Shown here: positions 35,129 to 43,420 of the stretch, piece after piece | Layout of the letters: every line of letters starts with the position of its first letter | How positions within the stretch are numbered: position 1 is the first letter of the stretch | Assembly: GCA_963749825.1 (NCBI GenBank) | Contig: CAVVOI010000012.1 | Location: 124,001-188,000, forward strand | Length of the DNA: 64,000 nt | Origin: UBA11865 sp963749825 | Lineage (GTDB): Bacteria > Chloroflexota > Anaerolineae > Promineifilales > Promineifilaceae | Direction of reading: 5' to 3' | The notes under the pieces: generated by a model | Seen by the model: only the letters and a program-made list of their open reading frames with translations | What the model was told of the DNA's origin: nothing | The model's database searches: none | Position numbers and translations under genes: made by a program

Positions 35129-36421
35129 TCAGCCAACTTTTTCGATGATCCGGGCAGCAATACGGTCGCGCACGCCTTCGATAGGTATACGTGACATGAC
35201 CGGGGCGAAGAAACCTTCAACGACCATTTGAACGGCTGTTGCCCTTGGGATACCACGGCTCATAAGGTAAAAAACATGGTCCTCATCTATCCGGCCGACG
35301 GTCGAGGCGTGAGTGCAACGAACATCGTCGGCTTCAATTTCCAAGCCTGGTATCGAATCAGCCCGAGCTGTATCAGCAAGTAATAGGTTACGATTCGCCT
35401 GAAAACCATCAATTCGCTGCGAGTCGGGTAAAGCTTTGATCATCCCCTGCCAGACAGAACGAGCCTTGTCCTTGAGGGCTCCCTTGTACAACAAATCGCT
35501 TGTAGAATCAGAAGAGTTGTGGTTTTGTTGCGTGTCGAGATCGAAGTGCTGTCGCCGGTCGCCGAAAAACAGTCCGGACATGCGCGCCCACGATCCGCGA
35601 CCGTCCAATTCAACTGATTGAAAAGCCTTGGTTAGCCGCGAGCCCATCACGCTGACGATCCAATCCAATTGCCCATTATGCCCTACTCGTCCGCGTTCAT
35701 GGTTTATTTGCCAGACATTAGTGCCAAAATCTTGTAACGAAGCATAAAGCAAATTAGCTCCGTCGCCGACGATTAATTCGACCACACCATTGTGCAGGGC
35801 CTGTCCCTTTGCATTTTCAGAAGCGTACTCGTCGATGAGTACCGCCCGGGCACCTTCTTCCAACACCACTAAGGTATGGCTGAATGTTTTGCCTGATACC
35901 GACCACAAGGCGCTGTGAAGGGGTGCAGCCGCCTCAACATGTTTCGGGATGTAAAGAAATGTACCCCCACGCCAAAATGCGCCGTGAAGGGCAGCGAATT
36001 TACCTTCGCTAACAGGCACGACATCGGTCATAAAATATTTTTGGATTAACTCGGGATATTCTCGCACAGCCGTGCTCATGTCACAAAAGATGATCCCTTG
36101 CTCTTTGAGCTGGTCGCTCATCTCGTATTTTTGTGTCACTCCGTCGACGATCAACAGGCTACCACCCGTCTCATCGTCGGTGAGTTGCTCACCTAGATAC
36201 GCTGGCACGCTCGAGCCAGCACCATTTCCATTGAGCGATGGACCTACATCGTCCAATTTAAAGCGGCGCAGATCTGTCCTTCTCCATGGTTCATCCTTGA
36301 TCGTCGGCATGGGCATACTTTGATATATCTCCCAGGCCTCGAGGCGAAACTGCCTCATCCATTCGGGTTCGTTCAGGGACGTGGAGAGTTGTTCGACCGC
36401 GTCGCGTGAAAAAGTCGTCAT
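35129..36421 (-). CDS. sufD: SufD, FeS cluster assembly scaffold subunit
   Basis: 430 residues from the ATG at 36421; the ATG four codons upstream (36433) is less likely because GAGGGA sits at good distance only from 36421. SufD pairs with SufB and SufC to build iron-sulfur clusters. Sequence features: N-terminal helical lead with PEWMRQFRLEAWEIYQ and PWRRTDLRRF, the beta-helix core (about 170-390), and the conserved histidine of SufD in RCTHASTVGRIDEDHVFYLMSRG. The C-terminal helical block MVVEGFFAPVM is typical of the SufB/SufD family. Located 49 bases after sufB. Confidence 0.93.
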   Translation of the reverse strand: MTTFSRDAVEQLSTSLNEPEWMRQFRLEAWEIYQSMPMPTIKDEPWRRTDLRRFKLDDVGPSLNGNGAGSSVPAYLGEQLTDDETGGSLLIVDGVTQKYEMSDQLKEQGIIFCDMSTAVREYPELIQKYFMTDVVPVSEGKFAALHGAFWRGGTFLYIPKHVEAAAPLHSALWSVSGKTFSHTLVVLEEGARAVLIDEYASENAKGQALHNGVVELIVGDGANLLYASLQDFGTNVWQINHERGRVGHNGQLDWIVSVMGSRLTKAFQSVELDGRGSWARMSGLFFGDRRQHFDLDTQQNHNSSDSTSDLLYKGALKDKARSVWQGMIKALPDSQRIDGFQANRNLLLADTARADSIPGLEIEADDVRCTHASTVGRIDEDHVFYLMSRGIPRATAVQMVVEGFFAPVMSRIPIEGVRDRIAARIIEKVG

Positions 36422-36482
36422 TGATTCCCTCATCAGAGTAATTGTTACATTGGTCGCTAAGGATTAGTATTGAGAACCGGTA

Positions 36483-37919
36483 TTAGCCGATGGATCCTTC
36501 CATCTGGAGCTGAATCAGGCGATTCATTTCCACTGCGTATTCCATCGGCAGCTCTTTCACCAATGGCTCGATGAATCCATTGACGATCATGGTACTGGCC
36601 ATTTCTTCGCTTAAACCCCGGCTCATCATGTAAAAGAGCTGTTCTTCGCCGATTTTACTGACAGAAGCCTCATGACCGATGGTTACGTCGCTTTCATCGA
36701 TTTCGATATATGGATAAGTATCCGAACGGCTTTTATCGTCTAAGAGAAGGGCATCACAAACCACATTGGATTTGGATCCATGGGCGCCTTCATGCACCTT
36801 TAACAAGCCACGATAAGATGCGCGACCACCGGATTTGCTCAACGACTTCGAGATAATCCGGCTGGTGGTATTTGGCGCGACATGGACCACTTTGCCACCG
36901 GCATCCTGGTGCTGGCCTGCGCCGGCAAAGGCTATGGACAAGATTTCACCGTGAGCTCCAGGTTCCATGAGGTAAACGGCTGGGTACTTCATTGTAACTT
37001 TCGAACCCAGGTTCCCGTCGACCCATTCCATAGTTGCGTTCTTATAGGCCATGGCTCGCTTGGTGACCAGATTGTAGACATTATTGGACCAATTCTGAAT
37101 CGTTGTGTAGCGGCAACGACCGCCTTCCTTGACAAGGATTTCCACCACGGCCGAATGTAACGAATCAGACGAGTAAACCGGGGCCGTACAACCTTCGACG
37201 TAATGGCAGTAAGCGCCTTCGTCGATCACGATCAAAGTACGCTCAAATTGGCCAACATTCTTGGCATTGATCCGGAAATAAGCCTGAAGAGGCATTTCCA
37301 CATGAACGCCCTTAGGCACGTAGATGAAACTGCCACCTGACCAAACAGCCGTGTTCAACGCCGCAAATTTGTTGTCATTGTAGGGAATGACGGTGGTGAA
37401 ATACTCTTGTACGATTTCCGGATATTGGGCCAGGCCATCATCCATGCTTAAGAATAGAACGCCCTGGTTCTCCAGCTCCTCCTTCATTTTGTGGTAGACA
37501 ACCTCAGATTCATATTGGGCCGCTACACCTGAAAGGAATTTCTGTTCCGCTTCCGGGATACCTAGCTTATTAAAGGTATCCTTGATATAAGGCGGCACGT
37601 CTTCCCAATCATCACCCTGGCGATCGGAAGGCTTAATATAGTAAAAAATGTTTTCAAAATCGATGCCCGACAAATCCGCGCCCCATTCTGGCATTGGGCG
37701 TTCCAGGTAGTGGGCGTATGCCTTGAGCCGGATATCCAGCATCCATTCTGGCTCTCCCTTCATCAACGACATTTGGCGAATGAGATCTTCATTCAGACCC
37801 TTCTCGGCCTTGAAGAAATAATCTTCAACGTCGGAAAAGCCATATTTTTCGGCATATTCGGTGTTGACGTCGGCGACGATTTCTTTTTCGTCTAGTTCCC
37901 GTTCAGCGGCAGAACCCAT
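36483..37919 (-). CDS. sufB: SufB, FeS cluster assembly scaffold subunit
   Basis: 478 residues, normal for SufB, the main scaffold on which SufBC2D assembles clusters. The N-terminal region holds MSLMKGEPEWMLDIRLKAY, the family opening. The beta-helix part contains TAVWSGGSFIYVPKG and VEGCTAPVYSSDSLHSAVVE, where the conserved cysteine is a candidate sulfur acceptor. The C-terminal signature is TIGHEASVSKIGEEQLFYMM. It follows sufC by only three bases, and a GAGGAGG ribosome-binding site lies within eight bases of its ATG, inside the end of sufC. This is the best-conserved SUF gene in the window. Confidence 0.96.
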   Translation of the reverse strand: MGSAAERELDEKEIVADVNTEYAEKYGFSDVEDYFFKAEKGLNEDLIRQMSLMKGEPEWMLDIRLKAYAHYLERPMPEWGADLSGIDFENIFYYIKPSDRQGDDWEDVPPYIKDTFNKLGIPEAEQKFLSGVAAQYESEVVYHKMKEELENQGVLFLSMDDGLAQYPEIVQEYFTTVIPYNDNKFAALNTAVWSGGSFIYVPKGVHVEMPLQAYFRINAKNVGQFERTLIVIDEGAYCHYVEGCTAPVYSSDSLHSAVVEILVKEGGRCRYTTIQNWSNNVYNLVTKRAMAYKNATMEWVDGNLGSKVTMKYPAVYLMEPGAHGEILSIAFAGAGQHQDAGGKVVHVAPNTTSRIISKSLSKSGGRASYRGLLKVHEGAHGSKSNVVCDALLLDDKSRSDTYPYIEIDESDVTIGHEASVSKIGEEQLFYMMSRGLSEEMASTMIVNGFIEPLVKELPMEYAVEMNRLIQLQMEGSIG

Positions 37920-37922
37920 AAT

Positions 37923-38705
37923 CTATGCCTCCTCGCCTGTACCATACTTTTCTCGAAGCCAATCGTAGCCCTTTTCTTCTAACTGCAAGGCTAATTCTGG
38001 TCCGCCACTTTCGACGATCCGGCCATTGATCATGACATGAACGTAATCTGGCTGAATATAATTAAGGATTCGTTGGTAATGAGTGATGACCAGCAATCCC
38101 ATGGCTAGCGTAGAGTGTAGTTTATTCGCTCCTTCCGACACGATGCGCAAGGCGTCGATGTCCAAGCCAGAATCGGTCTCGTCCAATATGGCGATCTTCG
38201 GTTCCAAGGTCGCCATCTGGAGTATTTCAGCTCGTTTTTTTTCACCGCCGGAAAAGCCTTCATTCAAATAACGTCCGGCGAACCGATGATCGATGCTGAG
38301 ATCATCCATCTTTTCCTTTAGGACGCGGCGGAACGCGGGGATTGGCATCCCTTTGTCATCAGGGTCTTGCGCTCGCCGGCGGGCGTTTAGTGCCTGCCGC
38401 AGGAAATTGGCAACCGTGACGCCGGGTACGACGATCGGGTACTGAAAAGCGAGAAACAATCCCGCTCTCGACCGTTCATCAGGTGCCATATCCAACAGAT
38501 CCAAACCGTCGAAGATCACCTGTCCGGCCGTTGGCTCGTAGGCAGGATGCCCGGCTAATGTATAAGCCAGAGTACTCTTTCCAGAGCCATTCGGCCCCAT
38601 CAAAGCATGAATTTCACCCTGTTTAACCAGCAAATCAATCCCATTAAGGATTGGCTGATCCTCCACGCTGACATGCAAGTTTTTGATTTCTAGTGCGCTC
38701 GTCAT
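37923..38705 (-). CDS. sufC: SufC, ABC-type ATPase of the SUF system
   Basis: 260 residues. SufC is a soluble ABC ATPase that drives conformational change of SufB-SufD. Walker A is MGPNGSGKSTLAYT (36-49 region). The Q-loop is in FLAFQYPIVVPGV, the signature motif is FSGGEKKRAEI, and Walker B is IAILDETDSGLD, which includes the SufC-specific D-E-T-D-S-G-L-D. The H-loop histidine is in LLVITHYQRIL. First gene of the suf operon, with GGAG before its ATG and a good promoter about 120 bases upstream. The operon order sufC-B-D-S-U is complete. Confidence 0.96.
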   Translation of the reverse strand: MTSALEIKNLHVSVEDQPILNGIDLLVKQGEIHALMGPNGSGKSTLAYTLAGHPAYEPTAGQVIFDGLDLLDMAPDERSRAGLFLAFQYPIVVPGVTVANFLRQALNARRRAQDPDDKGMPIPAFRRVLKEKMDDLSIDHRFAGRYLNEGFSGGEKKRAEILQMATLEPKIAILDETDSGLDIDALRIVSEGANKLHSTLAMGLLVITHYQRILNYIQPDYVHVMINGRIVESGGPELALQLEEKGYDWLREKYGTGEEA

Positions 38706-38829
38706 GTGGTTAACTATCTCCTTGATTTAAGCTTTTATTGTGCCTTCAGCAGGCCTATCGAATGATGGTTTCAGTCCAGTCGATCCAATATAAGACATGC
38801 CAAAATGAACCTGCACCGAAAGCAGCCCA

Positions 38830-38858
38830 AGTATAACATAGCAGCAATATGTCGTCAA
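38830..38858 (-). promoter_or_regulatory. Promoter of the sufCBDSU operon
   Basis: On the minus strand TTGACG (38858-38853), 17 bases, then TATACT (38835-38830). Five of six matches in each box. Predicted leader is about 117 bases. It lies back to back with the sufR promoter, with 32 very AT-rich bases between the two -35 boxes, a natural place for an operator. Confidence 0.65.
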
Positions 38859-38890
38859 TAATTATAATATTTATGATAATAATGCATAAA

Positions 38891-38919
38891 TTGACTTACA
38901 CGGGAGGCCATGCTATAAT
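38891..38919 (+). promoter_or_regulatory. Promoter of sufR
   Basis: TTGACT (38891-38896) and a perfect TATAAT (38914-38919) with exactly 17 bases between. Predicted start is near 38926, about 22 bases before the sufR start codon. Divergent to the suf promoter, so a repressor bound between them could control both. Confidence 0.65.
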
Positions 38920-38947
38920 TTGCCCCACCTGAAGTTGGGATTTTAAC

Positions 38948-39595
38948 TTGAAATTTGTGACCGACAACACCAAGCTCAGCACTCGGGAAGTCATCCTCGA
39001 TGCTATCAAGCAAGCCAATGAGGCCACGGTAGACGACCTGGCCGCGGCTGCCGATGTCTCTCCTGTGACCGTGCGCCATCATCTCAATTCCCTGCAAGCC
39101 GAAGGGCTGCTTGAAATTCGCAGTATCAGGCGCAAGGTCGGCCGGCCGTATTATGTTTATAGCCTGAGCAACAAGGGACATGAATTATTTCCCCAGCGCT
39201 ATGTGCGTTTGAGTAGTTTGCTCCTGGACGAACTGAAGGCCCGATTTCCTGCTGAGACGGTCACCGAATTATTCAACAGTGTTGTCGAAGGAATCGTTGA
39301 AGAACACCAGGTTGGTTTTGAGGGATTATCGTTCGAGGAGCGGCTAGATTACCTGGTAAAAGTATTGGCCCAGGAAGGTTTTCTCGCTTCTTGGGATACA
39401 ACTGATGAAGGTTACCAGCTAACTGAATATAGCTGTCCTTACTTTTCGATTGGCCAGAAGCATAGTGAAGTATGCTCTTTCGATAAGCAGCTGATGATGA
39501 CGGTTTTGAATACACCGATCATCCAACATAGTTGCATGTTGCACGGTGACACCTCTTGCCAATTCACATTCGCTGTACCGGCGAGTGCTGGCTGA
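38948..39595 (+). CDS. sufR: SufR-type iron-sulfur cluster-sensing repressor
   Basis: 215 residues. An N-terminal winged helix-turn-helix (about 12-72: VDDLAAAADVSPVTVRHHLNSL, and the wing RRKVGRPYYVY) is followed by a dimerisation region. The C-terminal domain holds four cysteines (C163, C176, C196, C204) in the pattern expected for [4Fe-4S] ligands. SufR represses suf genes when clusters are sufficient (known from cyanobacteria and actinobacteria). Divergent position next to sufC supports the assignment. The start is TTG at 38948; a GTG three codons later is also possible. No strong Shine-Dalgarno is visible. The SufT-like gene follows 39 bases downstream. Confidence 0.88.
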   Translation: MKFVTDNTKLSTREVILDAIKQANEATVDDLAAAADVSPVTVRHHLNSLQAEGLLEIRSIRRKVGRPYYVYSLSNKGHELFPQRYVRLSSLLLDELKARFPAETVTELFNSVVEGIVEEHQVGFEGLSFEERLDYLVKVLAQEGFLASWDTTDEGYQLTEYSCPYFSIGQKHSEVCSFDKQLMMTVLNTPIIQHSCMLHGDTSCQFTFAVPASAG

Positions 39596-39634
39596 TACTT
39601 ATGGCAAATCAGCCGGGACTAAAAGGGGAATTAA

Positions 39635-39955
39635 ATGGAACAAACAGATGCTGAGACGACATTAAGCAAAGAAGAACAGGTTATGGAAGCTCTGCGAAAC
39701 GTGATCGACCCGGAGATTGGGTTAAATGTCGTCGAGCTAGGGCTAATACGCGATCTGACGATTGAAGATAGCCACACCAAGGTCACCATGATCCTCACGA
39801 CACCCTTTTGCCCTTACGGGCCGGCGATGGTCGAACAAGTAAGAAGCACGGCCGACCAGGTGGCTGAGGGAACCACTGAAGTAGAAGTTGGGACTGAACT
39901 TTGGGATCCATCCATGATGGAGGAAGGTGCAGGCGGTGATTGGGGGTTGTTCTAG
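39635..39955 (+). CDS. SufT-like metal-sulfur cluster assembly factor (MIP18/DUF59 family)
   Basis: 106 residues, a single MIP18 (DUF59) domain: MEALRNVIDPEIGLNVVELGLI (17-38) contains the conserved D-P-E-I motif, and TTPFCPYGPAM contains the reactive cysteine. Members named SufT or PaaD-like help mature iron-sulfur proteins. Located directly after sufR and ahead of a clear terminator, so sufR and this gene probably form one unit. Good ribosome-binding site (AAGGGG) before ATG. Confidence 0.9.
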   Translation: MEQTDAETTLSKEEQVMEALRNVIDPEIGLNVVELGLIRDLTIEDSHTKVTMILTTPFCPYGPAMVEQVRSTADQVAEGTTEVEVGTELWDPSMMEEGAGGDWGLF

Positions 39956-40002
39956 GCACCACCTCCGACCCTCAACCCTTTGCCACATAGTAAACTCATT
40001 TC

Positions 40003-40032
40003 GAACCCTCTTGAAGAGGGTTCCTTTTTTTT
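40003..40032 (+). terminator. Rho-independent terminator after the SufT-like gene
   Basis: GAACCCTCT (40003-40011), three-base loop, AGAGGGTTC (40015-40023), then C and eight T (40025-40032). A textbook intrinsic terminator ending the sufR unit. The rlmN start codon follows only 12 bases later, so rlmN either depends on readthrough or has a promoter hidden within this stretch. Confidence 0.9.
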
Positions 40033-40044
40033 ACCAGGTAACTC

Positions 40045-41115
40045 GTGAATCTCGATACTATTTCTTCAAGCTCAATCGATCTATACGATCTCTCGTTGTC
40101 CGATGTGAGATCCTTATTTGCGGTATGGGGTTACAGCGAATTTCACGCGAATCGCCTATGGGACTACTTATACAAACAACATGTATACCAGATCCAGCAG
40201 ATGGAAGAGCTGCGACCGGAATTGGTTACAAGATTAAAAATGGAAACTACGTTGTCGTCGTTGAAGGAAAAAACGTCCGTTAGCAGTCTGGACGGATCTA
40301 CCCGCAAGTATCTATTGTGCCTAGCAGACGACGAAACTGTTGAAACCGTCCTGATGACCTACCCAGACCGAGCAACAGCCTGCATCAGTACGCAAGTTGG
40401 CTGTGCCATGGGCTGCGTTTTTTGCGCCACAGGTCAAATGGGATTCGTTCGAAACTTGAAAGCTGGCGAAATCGTGGCCCAGGTCTTACATGTGGTTAGA
40501 CAATGCGAAGCTGCCGGAGATCGTTTGCGCAACATTGTATTTATGGGCATGGGCGAGCCTTTACACAATTACGAATCGACGATGAAGGCCATCGATATCT
40601 TGACCGATGATCGAGGGTTGGCTTTCGGGCCCAGGTATATCACTATTAGCACAGTCGGCTTGCCGGCCGCGATTCGTCGTCTGGCCAATGATGGCCGGCG
40701 TATCAATTTAGCAGTTAGCCTCCATGCAGCAACCGACGAAGAACGAAATCGCATTGTGCCTGTCGGGCGGCGCTGGACAATGGATCAACTAATGGAGGCT
40801 TGTCGTTATTACGTAGCGAAACGAGAAAAACGTATCTTCTTTGAATGGGCTTTAATTGCCGGTAAGAATGATACAGAGAACCAGGCCCTCGCCTTGGCTC
40901 AGCTTTTACAAGGGCTTGAAGCCCATGTAAATCTAATTCCTCTAAACCCAACCGCCGGTTACGAAGGTTTGCCAAGCGACGATGATGCCGCCCGCAGATT
41001 CCAAAAGATTCTGAGTCAATACGGATTGCCTAGTACAATCCGCCAAAGACGGGGAATTGATATAGATGCTGGCTGCGGACAATTACGGACTCGCGCCGAC
41101 AGACCGACCGACTAA
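40045..41115 (+). CDS. rlmN: 23S rRNA (adenine-2-C2) methyltransferase RlmN
   Basis: 356 residues, a radical SAM enzyme that methylates A2503 of 23S rRNA and A37 of some tRNAs. The radical SAM cysteines are C120, C124 and C127 (GCAMGCVFCATG). RlmN-specific segments include GQMGFVRNLKAGEIVAQV, FMGMGEPLHNY and the late SLHAATDEERNRIVPV. The substrate-binding cysteine lies in AGCGQL near the C-terminus, in the family RGIDIDAGCGQLR motif. GTG at 40045 is the only start that retains the N-terminal helical domain. It lies immediately after a terminator. Its 3' end overlaps the convergent thiB gene by four bases. Confidence 0.93.
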   Translation: MNLDTISSSSIDLYDLSLSDVRSLFAVWGYSEFHANRLWDYLYKQHVYQIQQMEELRPELVTRLKMETTLSSLKEKTSVSSLDGSTRKYLLCLADDETVETVLMTYPDRATACISTQVGCAMGCVFCATGQMGFVRNLKAGEIVAQVLHVVRQCEAAGDRLRNIVFMGMGEPLHNYESTMKAIDILTDDRGLAFGPRYITISTVGLPAAIRRLANDGRRINLAVSLHAATDEERNRIVPVGRRWTMDQLMEACRYYVAKREKRIFFEWALIAGKNDTENQALALAQLLQGLEAHVNLIPLNPTAGYEGLPSDDDAARRFQKILSQYGLPSTIRQRRGIDIDAGCGQLRTRADRPTD

Positions 41116-42182
41116 CGAAGAACGACATCGGTCCAAGCCTCAATCCACCTTTCTCTGTTAGCGTCAATTTTGGCAGGATCGATGGAGGTTGGTTCCTCGG
41201 TCAAAGTTGCCCATTGGACAAATACATCCGGTAGTGCCGCCTCCTGGTTGGCGGGAAAAACGAACATATTCAAGGGAATATCTTCTTGAAAATTCTTACT
41301 TAACATAAAGTCAACGAATTTTTCAGCAAGTTCTTGGTTCTCAGTACCTTGTAAGATTCCAACGAATTCGACCTGGCGGAAGCACGTACCTGGGCCGGTC
41401 ACGCTGGCGGTGGGCGGCTCATCGATGGGCGGATCGGCGAAAACCACCTCGGCCGGTGGACTGCTCGCATACGATACGACTATTGGCCGGTCGCCATTTC
41501 CGGTAGCGCTAAAATGGCCAAAGTAAGCATCTTCCCAGCCATCCGTGACCATTACCCCATTTTCACGGAGTTCTTGCCAAAAATCGAGGTAGGTATAGGA
41601 GCCCTTCGTGCCAAATACATCGATGGTCGCCAATAAGAATGCCAATCCTGGGCTGGAGGTAGCTGGGTTTTCAACGACAAGCAACCTTTCATATTCCGGT
41701 TCAACTAAATCTAACAATGAGACTGGAGGCGCCTGTGTATTTTGTGCAAACCAATTCTTGTCGTAATTCAGGCAGACATCTCCATAGTCGACCGGTAAAA
41801 GATGGTAGCTATCATCTAATTCGAGGCTATCCGGAATCGACTCGAGGAGCGGGGATCGGTATGGTTCGAATATTTCTTCCTCCAGAGCTCTTCCCAGAAA
41901 AGCATTGTCGACGCCGTAAAATAGATCGGCTAGGGGATTGTCTCGCGAAAGAATCGCTTGATTTAAAGCGGACCCGGCGTCTCCGGCCGGCAACAGGTTT
42001 ATTCTGACTCCGTATTCCGCTTCGAATTCTGCCAATAATTCCTCACTAATCGCGAAACTATCGTGAGTCATCAAGACCAATTCATCGTCCTGTTCACTTA
42101 TAGACGATCTTGATGATTCATTCGATCCGCAAGATGTAACTATGAACAACAAGATGGGTACCAGAATAAAATATCTACTCAT
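41112..42182 (-). CDS. ThiB-like thiamine ABC transporter substrate-binding lipoprotein
   Basis: 356 residues. The signal peptide ends in V-T-S-C with Cys18 as the lipid anchor. The mature part has the periplasmic-binding fold of the ThiB/TbpA group: LVLMTHDSFAISEELLAEFE at the start, LADLFYGVDNAFLGRALEE, then LLPVDYGDVCLNYDKNWF, and VENPATSSPGLAFLL. The motif order matches thiamine-binding proteins. Location downstream of a TPP riboswitch and next to thiamine pyrophosphokinase supports thiamine as ligand (inference). Permease and ATPase genes (thiP, thiQ) are not nearby. The gene is 50 bases after thiN on the same strand and convergent with rlmN. Confidence 0.87.
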   Translation of the reverse strand: MSRYFILVPILLFIVTSCGSNESSRSSISEQDDELVLMTHDSFAISEELLAEFEAEYGVRINLLPAGDAGSALNQAILSRDNPLADLFYGVDNAFLGRALEEEIFEPYRSPLLESIPDSLELDDSYHLLPVDYGDVCLNYDKNWFAQNTQAPPVSLLDLVEPEYERLLVVENPATSSPGLAFLLATIDVFGTKGSYTYLDFWQELRENGVMVTDGWEDAYFGHFSATGNGDRPIVVSYASSPPAEVVFADPPIDEPPTASVTGPGTCFRQVEFVGILQGTENQELAEKFVDFMLSKNFQEDIPLNMFVFPANQEAALPDVFVQWATLTEEPTSIDPAKIDANRERWIEAWTDVVLR

Positions 42183-42232
42183 TTGTCTCCTAACTGATCG
42201 TTATAGGTATTCGATCTGAGTTTAATCCTTGA

Positions 42233-42908
42233 TCAATCTGTACTTTCAGAAAGTTCATTTGTCTTGCTCGCCATGCCATCTTGGTGGATACATAGCAATA
42301 GCCCTGATTCGACAGAGACGCTGGCTTCACTTTCTGTCATGATATTACTAATACCCCGGGAGGGTCCTACCCTCAAGACTTCATTCACGAGAGGCCAATG
42401 AAGCCCAACCGTTGCCCGAATCTTGACATCACCTCCTAAGGGGACAAGGGAAACCATGTCACCAACTGTGCCCTCGATTACGGTCTCGGAACGAACCAGC
42501 CAGGCCCTTTGACCTGGCTCACGGATGTCGACCCGCCGGCCGGCCAGTTTATCGTGGGTTAGCAACAAGATATTGCCTAGAGTTTGATCTAACCGGCCGC
42601 CAAGCGCTGCCACTATGGTGATTGTCATCCTCGTATTGTTCAGCGGCATAAAGCAACGCCAACTCCAAATCAGTCTCATCTTTCTCGGGAGGATGGATCA
42701 TCATCGGCACTCCGGCGGCCTTCAAAAGCATTTGAACATCCTGTCCGAGTGAATCCATATCTCCTATGACAATATCGGGAAACAAATTGAGGCGAAGGAC
42801 ATGGCGCGCGCCGCCGTCGGCCGCGATAATAGCCGAGGATTGACTTAGGATGGGATCGAGCCAAGTCAACTCGTCTAGCTGGCCATTTGCAAATATGATG
42901 ACATTCAT
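42233..42908 (-). pseudogene. thiN: Thiamine pyrophosphokinase, interrupted by a one-base frameshift
   Basis: Two overlapping frames make one protein of about 224 residues. The first (42908-42549) begins IIFANGQLDE and holds the catalytic-domain motifs ADGGARHVL and DIVIGDMDSLG, then DETDLELAL. It leaves the family after AEQYEDD. The second continues as ITIVAALGGRLDQTLGNI, the next family block, then the TPP-binding beta domain (VSLVPLGGDV, GLHWPL). Removing one A near 42621-42626 joins both parts exactly. The enzyme transfers pyrophosphate from ATP to thiamine, completing the salvage route fed by the neighbouring ThiB. Broken as written; sequence error is a real alternative. Confidence 0.87.
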
Positions 42909-42994
42909 ACCTAGTTTTCCGGTTCAATTTAGGCGATCAAAGTCCGTTGTCTTATACCAATATTCTCAAGGCTGTTTGTTCCGATGGTAAGAAC

Positions 42995-43023
42995 CAAAAA
43001 CGGCCACCCGATGCCGGGTGACC
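42995..43023 (-). terminator. Intrinsic terminator in the TPP riboswitch expression platform
   Basis: On the minus strand GGTCACCCG-GCAT-CGGGTGGCC (43023-43002) makes a nine-base stem with a four-base loop and is followed by GTTTTT. It lies directly downstream of the riboswitch and about 90 bases before thiN, as expected for ligand-dependent premature termination. Confidence 0.8.
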
Positions 43024-43048
43024 GATGATTCTGCTAAACGCGGGCGAG

Positions 43049-43162
43049 AATTCCCTACGCCGGCATTACCCGGATCAGGTTCACAGGTCAGTGACGAATG
43101 CCGAGTTGCTCCTCAAAATTCAGCCGGCCACTCTCTCAGCCGGGCTTTCCCCAGCTCCCTGA
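43049..43162 (-). ncRNA. TPP (thiamine pyrophosphate) riboswitch
   Basis: The minus strand shows the THI-box landmarks in order. A 5' GGGAGCTGGGG strand and GGCTGAGAG (about 43142-43134) come first, then an extended P3 arm, then the block reading GAACCTGATCCGGGTAATGC (43083-43064) and CGGCGTAGGGAA (43062-43051). These are the highly conserved pyrimidine-sensing and pyrophosphate-sensing segments. A terminator follows, so high TPP should switch off thiN-thiB transcription. Identification is by eye from the conserved segments. Confidence 0.95.
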
Positions 43163-43184
43163 TTCAACTATCTGATTCCCTTTC

Positions 43185-43190
43185 ATTATA
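43185..43190 (-). promoter_or_regulatory. -10 box of the riboswitch-controlled thi unit
   Basis: A perfect TATAAT lies on the minus strand at 43190-43185, about 22 bases before the riboswitch 5' arm. The -35 at 17-base spacing is poor (TTTGTA). It is the likely promoter for the thiN-thiB transcript. Confidence 0.5.
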
Positions 43191-43420
43191 GCAAAGAGTT
43201 ATGGCCCTACAAATTCAGGGAAAGAGCAATCATTCCTGGCAGCGATATGGCCTATTCTAGGCCGGCATGAACATTTTAGTGTGGCGAACTTCAATTGGAA
43301 GAAATAGCTGTCCGATTTTTCTGCTCCTCAACTTTGCTATTTGAGGTATGTTCATTATCATTTGGCGACGTACATGATACGAAGGGTTATTATATCATTT
43401 GAACTGACATCCGGAGGCAA

